Shown: piece after piece, positions 27,926-38,200 of the stretch
Position numbering within the stretch: position 1 is the first letter of the stretch
How the letters are laid out: the number at the start of each line of letters is the position of its first letter
Assembly: GCF_049994355.1 (NCBI RefSeq)
Contig: NZ_CP188257.1
Coordinates: 2,666,001-2,730,000, forward strand
Length of the DNA: 64,000 nt
Direction of reading: 5' to 3'
Origin: Angustibacter sp049994355
GTDB taxonomy: Bacteria; Actinomycetota; Actinomycetes; Actinomycetales; Angustibacteraceae
Notes under the pieces: model-generated
Told to the model about the DNA's origin: nothing
Seen by the model: the letters and a program-made list of their open reading frames with translations, nothing else
Databases searched by the model: none
Position numbers and translations under genes: made by a program

Positions 27926-28696
27926 TTGTCCACCACCGCGCCGACGCTGCGGCAGTTGACCCTGCCGGCGTCCATCCTGCTCGTCGTCGGTGCCGGCGCG
28001 TGGCTCGCGGTCGCCGGGATCGCCCGCGGAATGGGCGTGATGCCAGGCACGATGGGCTTGTCTCTCGGTGCTTTCGTGGCTCTGTGGGCGCTCATGATGA
28101 CTGCGATGATGCTGCCCACGATCGCCCCGTTCGTCGCGCTGCACACGCGCACGCTGACCGACCGGCGCGCACAACGCATCGGCGAGCTCGCCATCGGGTA
28201 CCTGCTCGTCTGGACGGCCGCAGCCTTGCCCGCCTACGTGCTCGCGCTGGTCGCCGAACGACTGGTCGACACCCGACCCACCGCCGCGAAAATCCTGGCC
28301 GCCGCCATCTTCGCGGCCTGCGGCATCTACCAGCTGACACCGATCAAGGACCGCTGCCTGGCGCGATGCCGGTCCCCGCTGGGATTCGTCCTGAAGTACG
28401 GCAGCTATCGCGGACGGCTGCGTGACCTGAGGGTCGGGATGAGCCACGGCGCCTTCTGCCTGGCCTGCTGCTGGGCGCTGATGGTCGTGCTGATCGCGGT
28501 CGGCCTGATGAACCTGGCAGCCATGGTGATCCTCGCCGCCGTCGTCCTGACGGAGAAGACCTGGCAGCGTGGACCGCAGTTCAGTCGGGTCGTCGGCGTG
28601 ATCGCCCTCGTGCTCGCGGTCGTGGTGCTGTTCCGACCGTCGATCGCGCCGGGCCTGTCGCCCGCGCCGATGAGTGACACCGGCGATGGGATGTAG
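27926..28696 (+). CDS. DUF2182 integral membrane protein
   Basis: 256-residue polytopic membrane protein (about six helices), start probably TTG 27926, with no clear ribosome site, consistent with coupling to the DUF1326 gene. The family motifs are present: 'MMTAMMLPTIAPF', 'GIYQLTPIKDRCLARCRSP' and 'GAFCLACCWALMVV', the last two placing conserved cysteines near the membrane. It is described as a predicted metal-binding membrane protein and is found next to DUF1326 in many actinobacteria and proteobacteria. Confidence 0.92.
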   Translation: MSTTAPTLRQLTLPASILLVVGAGAWLAVAGIARGMGVMPGTMGLSLGAFVALWALMMTAMMLPTIAPFVALHTRTLTDRRAQRIGELAIGYLLVWTAAALPAYVLALVAERLVDTRPTAAKILAAAIFAACGIYQLTPIKDRCLARCRSPLGFVLKYGSYRGRLRDLRVGMSHGAFCLACCWALMVVLIAVGLMNLAAMVILAAVVLTEKTWQRGPQFSRVVGVIALVLAVVVLFRPSIAPGLSPAPMSDTGDGM

Positions 28697-28698
28697 GG

Positions 28699-29391
28699 CT
28701 ACTGCAGCTCCCAAACCTCGTCGACCGCCGCGGCCACCCGCGGCATCAGATCCGCGCTGGCGAGCAGGCCGAAGGCGCTGACGCTGACGTCATCGGTTGC
28801 ACGCCAGCACAGGACGGAACGCGCGTTGAAACGAGGTCCAGGCAGATCCTTCGGTGTCTGGTTCCGCTTGCGCGCGGCGGAGGCGAGGTCGACGGTCTGC
28901 GTGCAGGTGACACTCCCGAACATCGTGTACGGCGGCGCGGCCAGGGCGACGTCGAGCTTGTCCGTCAGGTCTGTCCGCGCGACCACCACGTTGAGCATCG
29001 GCCCCCCGCTTCTCACGTTGCCGAAGGCCCGCCCATCGAACGCGTTGCCGCCCAGCGTTCCCTTCGCGCTGGTCCGCCAGCTGGTGGGGCCGTCGTCCTT
29101 GGCGAAGTCCACGCCGTCCTGCAGCGGGCCGTATGAGGCGAAGCTGTCCGGGAGCACGACTGGCGTCAGGTTCGGTCTGTGGGTGGCACGCCATCCCACC
29201 ACGGCGAGCAGGACCGTTGCGATCACCGCCGCGACAAGCCCCGCGGCTCGTGGCGCGTTGCTGAAACGGCTGCGCCGGCCCGCCGGACCACTCCCTTGAG
29301 GCGCGGGAAGGCTTGCGGGAGGCGGTGCCAACACGGGTGGCCGCCCGCCGGTCGTGAAGAACGGGACGTCGGGAAAGTTGTCGGCGCTCAT
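28699..29391 (-). CDS. Hypothetical single-pass membrane protein
   Basis: 230 residues from ATG 29391, behind GGAAGG. A Pro-rich cytoplasmic N-terminus (~45 residues) leads to one membrane helix ('LVAAVIATVLLAVVGW') and an outer domain of about 160 residues with two cysteines ('VTCTQTV', 'SVLCWRA') that could form a disulfide. This is a common actinobacterial layout for anchored extracellular proteins of unknown function. No catalytic motif is visible. It converges on the DUF2182 gene. Confidence 0.8.
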   Translation of the reverse strand: MSADNFPDVPFFTTGGRPPVLAPPPASLPAPQGSGPAGRRSRFSNAPRAAGLVAAVIATVLLAVVGWRATHRPNLTPVVLPDSFASYGPLQDGVDFAKDDGPTSWRTSAKGTLGGNAFDGRAFGNVRSGGPMLNVVVARTDLTDKLDVALAAPPYTMFGSVTCTQTVDLASAARKRNQTPKDLPGPRFNARSVLCWRATDDVSVSAFGLLASADLMPRVAAAVDEVWELQ

Positions 29392-29501
29392 CGCCTTCCA
29401 GCATCGGCGCCCGTGTCAGGGTTCTTGAGGGCGTCGACCTCGGACCTCGCTGATCTTCGGGAGGCGTTCCCCTCACATCCGACGTGACCTTGTGGATGTC
29501 C

Positions 29502-31010
29502 TCAGTGCAGCGGCACCGCGGGCGCGGGCACGTCGTCCGCGTCCTCGAGCAGCTTCGACTCTTCTCGCTTGCGGGGCAGGAAGTACGCCGGGATCAGGGT
29601 GAGGGTCACCAGCCACGCCGCCACCCAGAAGGTGTGCGAGAACGCCGCGGCCGCCGCCTGCGGGGCCAAGGCCGGCGAGGCCGGGACGTTGTCCAGCAGA
29701 GCGTTGGTCAGCACCACGGAGAAGATCGCGACACCGATCGAGCTGGAGATCTGCTGGTTGATGTTGAGCAGGGTCGAACCCCGGGCGACCTCGTGGTGCT
29801 TCAACGTCTTCAGTGCCGACGTCATGATCGGCATCATGGTGGCGCCCATGCCCAGGCCCATCACGAACAGCACCGGGATGAGGAAGCCCCAGTGCGAGGA
29901 CTCCGCCGTGATCTGGGTCAGGCTGAACATCCCGATGATGATGCCCACCAACCCGAAGGGCACGATCCGTCCGACCGGGTACCGGTCGGTCAGCGCGCCG
30001 GCGATGGGCATGGTGACCATGGCGCCGATGCCCTGGGGCGCGACCAGCCAACCCGCGCTGAGCGGCGACTCCCCCTGCACCTGCTGCAGGAACTGCGGGA
30101 TCAGCAGCAGTCCACCGAAGAAGGCCGCGGCGAAGATGAACATGGTGATCAACGACACGCTCAGGTTGCGGTTCTTGAACAGCCGTAGGTCCAGGAGCGG
30201 GTGCTTGGGCTTGAAGCTGTAGAACACGAACGACACCATCAGCACCAGCCCGATCAGGGCGGGAATCAGGACCTTGGGGTGGCCGATGCCGCCCTCACCC
30301 GGGATCGACGAGATGCCGAACAGGAACAGCGCGAGGCCGGGGCTCATCATCAGCATGCCCACGAAGTCGAACGTCTCGGACGGAACCGGGTTGTCCTTCT
30401 CAAGGGCGAACCGGGAGTAGATCAGCGCGACCAGCCCGATCGGCACGTTGATCAGGAAGATCCAGTGCCAGCTGAAGTTGTCGATCAGCCACCCACCGAG
30501 GATCGGCCCGAAGATCGGGCCGAGCAGCATCGGCACCCCGAGGATCGCCATCAGCCGACCCATCCGGGCCGGGCCTGCCGCCCGGGTCATGATCGTCATG
30601 CCGACCGGCATCAGCATGCCGCCGCCGAGCCCCTGCAGCACGCGGAACGCGATCAGGAACCCGATCGAGGGGGCGGTCGCGCAGAGGATGGACCCGAGCG
30701 TGAACAAGGTGATCGCCAGCATGTACAGCCGCTTGGTGCCGAACCGGTCGGCGGCCCAGCCGGACATCGGGATGACGGTGGCCAAGGCGAGGGTGTAGGC
30801 GGTGACGGTCCAGGCGACGGCCGAGTAGGCCAGCGGCTGCCCGTTCTTGGCGAACTCGACCTGGAAGGTGCGCAGCGCGACGTTGACGACCGTGATGTCG
30901 ATGATCGACATGATCGCGCCGAGAACGACGACACCGGCGACCTTGAGCACGGCGCCGTCGATCTTCTCGGGGTACTGCATGACGGTCCCAGCAGGCGAAG
31001 TCACGGGCAC
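29502..31010 (-). CDS. DHA2/EmrB-type MFS drug exporter
   Basis: 502-residue major facilitator with about 14 hydrophobic helices. 'SIIDITVVNVALRTF' is the D1-type motif of the DHA2 family, 'GWAADRFGTKRLY' the loop 2-3 motif, and 'LGPIFGPILGGWLIDNFSW' motif C of drug/proton antiporters. The start is GTG 31010 (ATG codons lie a few residues on). No TetR or MarR gene is adjacent, so regulation is not visible. Substrate unknown. Confidence 0.93.
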   Translation of the reverse strand: MPVTSPAGTVMQYPEKIDGAVLKVAGVVVLGAIMSIIDITVVNVALRTFQVEFAKNGQPLAYSAVAWTVTAYTLALATVIPMSGWAADRFGTKRLYMLAITLFTLGSILCATAPSIGFLIAFRVLQGLGGGMLMPVGMTIMTRAAGPARMGRLMAILGVPMLLGPIFGPILGGWLIDNFSWHWIFLINVPIGLVALIYSRFALEKDNPVPSETFDFVGMLMMSPGLALFLFGISSIPGEGGIGHPKVLIPALIGLVLMVSFVFYSFKPKHPLLDLRLFKNRNLSVSLITMFIFAAAFFGGLLLIPQFLQQVQGESPLSAGWLVAPQGIGAMVTMPIAGALTDRYPVGRIVPFGLVGIIIGMFSLTQITAESSHWGFLIPVLFVMGLGMGATMMPIMTSALKTLKHHEVARGSTLLNINQQISSSIGVAIFSVVLTNALLDNVPASPALAPQAAAAAFSHTFWVAAWLVTLTLIPAYFLPRKREESKLLEDADDVPAPAVPLH

Positions 31011-31215
31011 CCCTTCACGGTTCGACGTGCGGCGTTGCGATGGATAGCCACCAAATCAGGCTAGCGCGTGGGTCCGACAGACCACGACGGGGTTTCCGCT
31101 CGCGGTTGCCAATGAATCGAATTCAACAGCACCCCGCCTGCCCCTGACCCACGCGACGTCTTTGTGCGACGCTGGCTACGCTTCGCCCGCGGCCGGACCG
31201 TCAAGGAGATCCGCC

Positions 31216-31464
31216 ATGAGCACCGCCAGCAGAGCCCTACGCCGTCGGTTCTACGCCGAGTCCGTTCTCGCGGGCATCAGCGGCGGCCTCTTCGTCCTCA
31301 CGCTGTTCTGGCACGACTGGCTGGAGGCTTTCGGCTTCGACCCTGACCACGGTGACGGCTCGGTCGAGTGGCTGGTGGTCGCGGTGCTGCTGGCCGCCTC
31401 GCTGTGCTTGACCGTGCTCGCGCGGCTTGAGTGGCGTCGCACTCGGGGCCTCGAGGCCGCCTGA
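31216..31464 (+). CDS. Small two-helix membrane protein
   Basis: 83 residues from ATG 31216, which has AAGGAG upstream. Two hydrophobic helices ('SVLAGISGGLFVLTLFW' and 'WLVVAVLLAASLCLTVLA') flank an acidic loop with 'FDPDHGDGSVEW'. The ends are basic. No family name is recognised; similar small proteins are common in actinobacteria. It precedes the giant operon by about 80 bp on the same strand and might be its first gene. Confidence 0.75.
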   Translation: MSTASRALRRRFYAESVLAGISGGLFVLTLFWHDWLEAFGFDPDHGDGSVEWLVVAVLLAASLCLTVLARLEWRRTRGLEAA

Positions 31465-31546
31465 GCCTTGTCACGCCGTCGGGCACCCTGCTTTGATGGC
31501 TCGGCTGGACCGTGATCTCCCCTACTGCTGGGTTGAGGCGAATCGC

Positions 31547-32197
31547 ATGGCCTCTCGGCGCGGCGCAGCGGCGTCCGCCGCGAGAGCGTCCTCCCGGACA
31601 CCGCTGCCGCCCCCCGCCCTCGGCAAGGGCATCAAGAACCCCGCGTGGCTGCCGCCCGTCCGCGCCTCGACGCGGCTGGAGCCCGGCCAGCTCACGACGA
31701 AGTTCGTGACCGTTCCCGCCGAAGAGGCGCAACGGGTGCTTCTGGGCATGATCCGCTTCGTCGTGGACATCGACGCCGACACCACCCCGATCGTGGTGTG
31801 GCAGCGCGAGGGCGACGAGCTGTGGGTCGACGTCTCCGCGACGACGTTGACCTGTGCTGACGGCCTCGTCCAGGTCGGGGTCCGGGTCGGGTGCGACCAG
31901 CTGCGCGTCCCGCTGACCATGAGGGTCCCACTCGGGGTTGGCACCCCGAAGTCGCCGACCGGCCTGCTGCTCACGACTGTGCAACGACTGGACGGGCCGG
32001 ACCTGGTCACCTCCCGGTGGTCCGATGCGATCACCGCCTTCGCCTGGGAAGCCGTCATCGAGCTCGCCCGTCACGTCTGCGCTGCCCTCGGCGACGACAA
32101 GTCCGGGCTGCCGCTGGTCCCCGGCGCCCTCGCCGCGACCGAGAAGGCGCTGCTGATCCAGCCGATGTCCCGCCACGACCTGTCCGCGGTGGGGTGA
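31547..32197 (+). CDS. First gene of giant-protein operon, hypothetical
   Basis: 216 residues from ATG 31547, favoured over ATG 31496 because GAGG precedes it. A basic, Ser/Ala/Pro-rich start is followed by a domain with alternating strands ('RFVVDIDADTTPIVVWQREG', 'LWVDVSATTLT') and a C-terminal helical part ('WSDAITAFAWEAVIELARHV'). No known family is recognised. The stop is four bases before the start of the 3300-residue protein, so the two are co-expressed. It may be a small adaptor or chaperone of the large assembly; this is inference. Confidence 0.75.
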   Translation: MASRRGAAASAARASSRTPLPPPALGKGIKNPAWLPPVRASTRLEPGQLTTKFVTVPAEEAQRVLLGMIRFVVDIDADTTPIVVWQREGDELWVDVSATTLTCADGLVQVGVRVGCDQLRVPLTMRVPLGVGTPKSPTGLLLTTVQRLDGPDLVTSRWSDAITAFAWEAVIELARHVCAALGDDKSGLPLVPGALAATEKALLIQPMSRHDLSAVG

Positions 32198-32201
32198 GCC
32201 G

Positions 32202-35200
32202 ATGACCCTGACCGAGGACAGCCTGGGCTCGTTCGGCGCGCTGGCGCGCGGGATCGGGCTGGTTACGGACAGCGGCCCGAACAGCAGCTGGTTCAACGAC
32301 CCCGTCGGTGGCAGCAGCAGCAACCCCAACGGCCTGAAGACGGTGCTGAGCAGCGACGCCCAGCGCGACGCCCTGGTGAGCTTCGTCGACGACGTCCTCG
32401 GGCCACCGGACCAGCACGCCGAGGATGACGTGCGCTGGATCCCGCTGTTCGCGGAGACGAACCCGCACATCATCGTCAGCGTCGTCCTGCAGCCGGTGGC
32501 CGGCGCGGTGCGGGTCGGCGTCGGCGTGGAGCACGTAGCCGGCAGCGGCGCACCGCAGGTCACCACGAGGCTGCACGTGCCCATCTTCCATGTCCCACGC
32601 GAGGGCACTGACTCGCGCCCCACGGACTCCGACCTGCCGCAGTGGCTGCTGATCGGGCGTCCCGGGGGACGGATCGGCGTCGAGGTCGACGCGCAGTTCG
32701 ACGCCGGCCCGCCGACCCCCGGCGACGCATTCCTCGGCGGAGCCTCCGTGAGCCTGGCCATCCCGACGACGGCCAACGACGACGCCGAGTTCTCGCTGAC
32801 CCTGCGCGACCTGCAGCTGCCGGGTGCCACGGCCCCGACGACGCGGACGCTGGACATCACGTCCCTGGACGAGATCGGACCCGACGTCCTCGAGTTCGTG
32901 GTCGGCATCGTGCGCCAGCAGATCGACTCGCTCGACCTGACCGACCCGGTCTACCGGCACATCCGCGGGCTCGCCGGGATCCTCGGGCTGCACGACGTCC
33001 CGAACCTGCCGCCGCTGCCGATCGGGGACCTGCCCACCGAGGGGCTGCGCGCGATCGTGTCCTGGATCGAGTCGGTGCTGGCGGACGACGAGGACGGGGG
33101 CGCGCTGGACGCCTGGCTGGGCGAGCTGGCCGTGCTCGTGGGCGGAGCCCCGGTGCCCGACCGCAACGCGGTGGAGTTCCGCATCGGGCCCTCGCACCTG
33201 CTGCTCGGCCTACGGGTGAGCCCGGGCGCCGGTGGCCATCCGGTCCTCGTGCCGTGGGTCGAGCTGACCTGGTCGCCGAGCACCGGCGCCGACCTGGTGG
33301 CCTCGGTCGACCTGCTGCGGGCGGACACGGCGACCGGTCACGTCACCGCCGTCCCGGCCCTGACGGCGGGAGCCGTCTTCGGCGCGCAGGCCACCGGCGG
33401 GTCGGCCCTGCTCGGCGGTGCTCCGGGAGTCGGGTCGGCGCGGATCGGGCTGAGACTGGATGAGCACCAGCGTCCGGCTTTCGCCTTGACGTTGCATGAC
33501 GTCGACCTGCCAGGCGGGCGACACCACGAGCTGCTCGACCTGTCCAGTCCGGACGCCGCGCTGGACGCCGCCACCTCGATCATCGACGACGCTCTCGCCG
33601 CCGCCCTCGACGGCTTCGGGGATGTCGGCATCCTGCTCGAGCAGCTGTTCGGCATCGACCCTCCCGCGGGCGTCGCCGCGCTGCAGGCCTCGGCCCTCAT
33701 CGCCGACCCCCTGGCGGCCCTGCAGCAGTACTGGCTGGGTTTGCTCAACGACGCGGACGCCATGGGAACGGTGTTGGGAACCCTGGGCCATCTGCTCACG
33801 GGCACCGCCGGCTCGGCCGGCAACCAGGGCACGCCGGAGCACCCCTGGGTGATCGACATCGTCGCTGGGGTCGGGCTGCGCTTCTGGCGTGAGGACCAGG
33901 TGCTGGTTGCCGCCCTCGGCGCCGACGTGCTCACCCCGTTGCCCGGCGACCTCGCCGTCGCGACCCGGGCCGATGTCGTGCTGCTGCGGGCCGACCTCGG
34001 CGCCGGGCACCTCTCGTTCGCGTGCGGCGCGAGCGCGCAGGTCGTCCTTCAGCCCGCGGCTGACACGCCGATGGACCTCGACCTGGCCGTGGCCACCATC
34101 CACTTCAGCGGCGTCGGGGTTCGCGCCCACTGGTCCCCCTCCGTCGGCCTGCAGGCGGTCGTGCTCGGCGACGGGCTCACCGTCTCCTATATGGATCCGC
34201 GATCTCAGGCGCCGGCGTTGCATCCGATCCCCCTGCCGACCTTCGCAGCCGACGGATCGGTCACGTTCGCGCCGGACTGGGATGCCCTGGAGGGGATCGT
34301 CACCGCCTTGCTGCGCGGCATCGGATCGCCGTTCGTGCAGACCCTCCTCGACCTGCTCGGCTGGACCGGACAGGGCGCGCACCTGCGGCTGAGCGCACTG
34401 GTCACTGATCCCGGCGACGCCGTCGCCGCCTGGGCCACGGAGGTGGCCTTGGACTGCGCGAACCTGCAGACCGCCCTCGGTCCGGTGGCCTGGCTGCTCA
34501 GCGGTGGCTCCCGCACCGGTCCGATCGGCGACGGGCGTCCCGAGCGCCCGTACCGGTGCCCGGTCGCCAGTGCCCCGAACGCTCCCGGGCTCACCGCCTG
34601 GACCGTGCCGGGATGCCCTCCCGCGCGCAGCCTCGCCAGCGCCGGGCCCGACCTGTCGGACCTTCGTGACGGCGGGCTGACCCCGGATGCAGCCGGCATC
34701 GCGACCAGTCTGTCCGGCGCGGCCAGGTCGTTGCCGGACCTCGCCGACCTGTTCGTCGGCCGGGACCGACTGGACGGCGGGATCGGCTCACTGCTCAACC
34801 GGTGGACCGGCACCGACGGCGTCGTCGCCGCCCCGAGCATCCTGCCGCCCGACGTCACCTCGCTTGTGCTGCAGGGCTACTCCTACGCGGAACTGGTCGC
34901 TTCCGGCCGGCTGCACTCGCACGTCCTGGACTCGGTAACGCAACCGCTGGACGCCGTGGTGCACGTCGGGTCCGCTACCGACTGGCTGACCGGCCAGCCT
35001 GCGGGACAGTGCATCGACGCCACGATCAGCACCCCCGCGACGGTTCCGACAACCGCCGACGGCACGTGGTACGTCCGGCTACCCACGCCGGCGGCCGCGG
35101 CGGCGTCCCGCAGCGACCACGACGCCGTCGCTGCGCAGGCCGCGCGCCTGGCCGCCGTCCTGGCTGCACGCACCGCACCGATCGTCGTCGTGGCCTACGG

Positions 35201-38200
35201 CGCCACCGGGGCGGCGGCGATCCGGGCGGCAGCAACCCAGCCGCAGGTGAGCGCGGTGGTCACCGTCGCGGTCCCCTGGTCGACGGTCTCCCTGCTGGCG
35301 CTGACCGGCGGGCTCGGCGGCGATGCGCTGCGCCTGCTGGACCGTCTCGTCCCCGACCCGCTGCCACAGATCAACGAGGCGCTCACGGCCTACGGCGCCT
35401 CCGCACTGATGCGTGGCTGGTCCCTGGTACGCCACTCACTGGAGACGGCGGTGCCTGCCGACCTGCCGTCGGCCGCCGGCGAACCGCGTAGGCCGGGGCT
35501 GGCGGTGTACGCCGTCTTTGGTGCCCTGTCTGACTCTGACGCCGCTCGGGCAGTCGCCGCGCTCGTCGTGGCGGGAGTCGACGCGCGGCAGGCGGCCGCG
35601 CACCTGGCGGCGAGCACGAGCTCCGGGCCACCGCAGGAGCTGCACGTCGCCGTGGACGTCCCGATGCTGGAGCTCGACATCGGTGGGCTGTTCGTGGGGA
35701 TGGGCGCAGCCGTGGACCTCGTCTCGGTGAATGCCACCAACCCGCACGTGCGCCCCCTGCGAGAGGTGGTGGCCACCCTCAGGTTCGGGGTCAGCGACGG
35801 CTGGCTGGTCGGCGGTCCCGGCGCGAGCCAGAGCGACCTGGAGCTGCGCTGGCTGGAAGCGCGGATCCACCTGCCGTTGGACGGACGTGCCGGGTCCAGC
35901 CAGCTCATCCTGCACGAGGCTCGCGCGTACTCGGCCTACCGCGAGCGCTGGGTGGTCACCGCGGCGCCGGTCGGGGACGAGGTCACCGCCCTGCCGGAGA
36001 TCAAGATCCTGCTCAGCGAGCTGACCACCAGGTTGCTGGCGGACGCCCCAGACGTGGCACACCTGTTGTCCCTGCTGGGAATCCTGCGTTCGTCCGGCCT
36101 GGACGGCGGCGTACTGGACCAGCTGCTGTTCGACCCCGTGGCCACGCTCCGCCCGCTGGTCGCGGCCCGTGCGGTGGAGCTCGCCGGCGCGCTGCGCACG
36201 CTGATCGGCCTGCCTACGACCGGGCTTGCTCCGACCGCCTTCCGAGCCGGCACCTCTGACGTGCACGTGGACATCGACCTAGCCACCGGCTCCATCGCCG
36301 GTGCCGCAACCCTGACCATGGTAGGTCTGCCACCGGTCACCGTGGCACTCACGGTGACAGCCGCGGACGTGTCCGCGTCGTGCGCCTTCGGCACCATCGA
36401 TCCCGACGCCGGCGGGCTCAGCCTCGTCGGGCTGGCGAGCCGAGCCGGAGCGAGCCTGGCCATCCAGCATCGGCCGCCCGGCGGGTCCACCACCGAGAGC
36501 GTGGGGCTATACCCCGCGGTCGATCCGTCCGGCCTCGCCACGCTCGCCCAGTCGGGTCTGCCCGCCATCGTCCTGCAGGCCGTCGCAGGCTGGTGCCGAC
36601 AAGAGGCGTCCGAGACCGGCCTGGCCCTCCTCGACGCCGCCCTGGACGCGATCGGACTGCTCGGCGCGCCCCGCGCGAACGGCAGCCGCGCGGTCGTCCT
36701 CCCGTACGGCCTGATCCAGGATCCCGGGCAGTGGCTGCGGTTGCGGGCCGACCCCTTCGGAGCGGTGGTCGCACTGCTCGAGGCCTTGACGCCCGTCGTC
36801 GTCCCGGACCGCCCGACCGGTGTCCAGGGCTGGCCGCTCAGCGACGAGCTGACCATCACCTACGCCGTCGTGGCGGGCCGCCTCGACCTGGCCGCCTCCC
36901 TCGCACTCAGCACCACCATCGACGGGCGGGCGATCGCGACGTCGGTGACGGCGGGGCTGTCGGTGTCCGTCGACGTGGTGGTCCGGCCGCTGGTCGACGC
37001 GAGCGTCACGGTCGACCAGACCGGCCTGCGGCTCGGGGTCGCCCCCGCGGTGACCTTCGACCTGGTCCGCGCCGTTCCCGCGACACCGATCCGGATCTTC
37101 CCGGCCGGCGCCGGCCTCGGTGCGGCCATCGGCGCCGCGGCCGAGTCCGCCGTCCGCGTCGTCCTGAACGCTCTGGTCGACCACCGCACCGACGGCGGGA
37201 CCTCCCTGGTGAAGTCGGTGGGGGCAGCGATCCACGAGCTGGGCGACGGGCTCGGCCTGCTCGAGACGGATCACTTCACCGACGCCAGGATCGCCGGCTT
37301 CGCCGAGAACCCGGCGTCCGCGCTGCTGGACCGGATGCCCCAGATCGTGACCAGCGGGGTGACCGCGCTGGCCCAGGCGCTCGACCCCTCCCAGACCAAG
37401 GTTCGGGTCATGCCAGCCAGCGCGGGTCGGCGGCGCATCACGTTCGGCGCAGTCCCGCACCTGCACATCGACCTGGACGGTGCAGGACCTGCGGTCGAGT
37501 TCGGCTGCGACATCGAGCTCTTCGCGGCGGGGCACGTCTCGATGGGCCACCTGGTCGTGGAGCGGCTGCGGCTGACGCCCACTGGCCTGCAGGTGGACCT
37601 GCGGGGCGGTCCGTTCGTCGTCGACCTGGGTTCGATGAAGCTGTTCCCGCTGGTCGTGGCCCGAGCCGGAGTCACCTCGACCGGTTTCAGCCGGCTGATC
37701 GGGCTCGGCGTGGGCCTGGACCCCGCAGGTCGTGAGTCGTTGGAGTTCCGGTGGGGGCTGGACGCGCTGCCGCCGTACGTCGCCTCCGTGTCGCGCGACG
37801 TGCTCGGCGCCGAGACCGCCGTACACACCGAGGTCGACGCCGTCGCTCTGAAGATCCTTGGTGTCGCGGTCTCGCTGGCCTCCAGCGTGCTCACCGCCCA
37901 GCTGGGCTCGGTGATCACCAGCCGAGCGACGAACATGCTCCAGGACGTGGTCTTCATCGGTGGTGACCAGACCCTCGACCCGACGTTCCTCACCGACCTG
38001 GTCAGACCGGAGGCGCTGCTGGTCCGACTGCAGACCCTGGCCTGGAACTGCGCCACCGACCCGAACCACGGTGCGGCCCCGGCCCGGCCGGTCAGCGTCA
38101 CCATCGCAGGCAAGGTCGTCATCGGGCTCAGCGCGGTGGACGTCGGGGGCGGCGAGCAGCACGTCGGGCTGAACGTCTCGCTCCCCCCGGGCACGATGTT

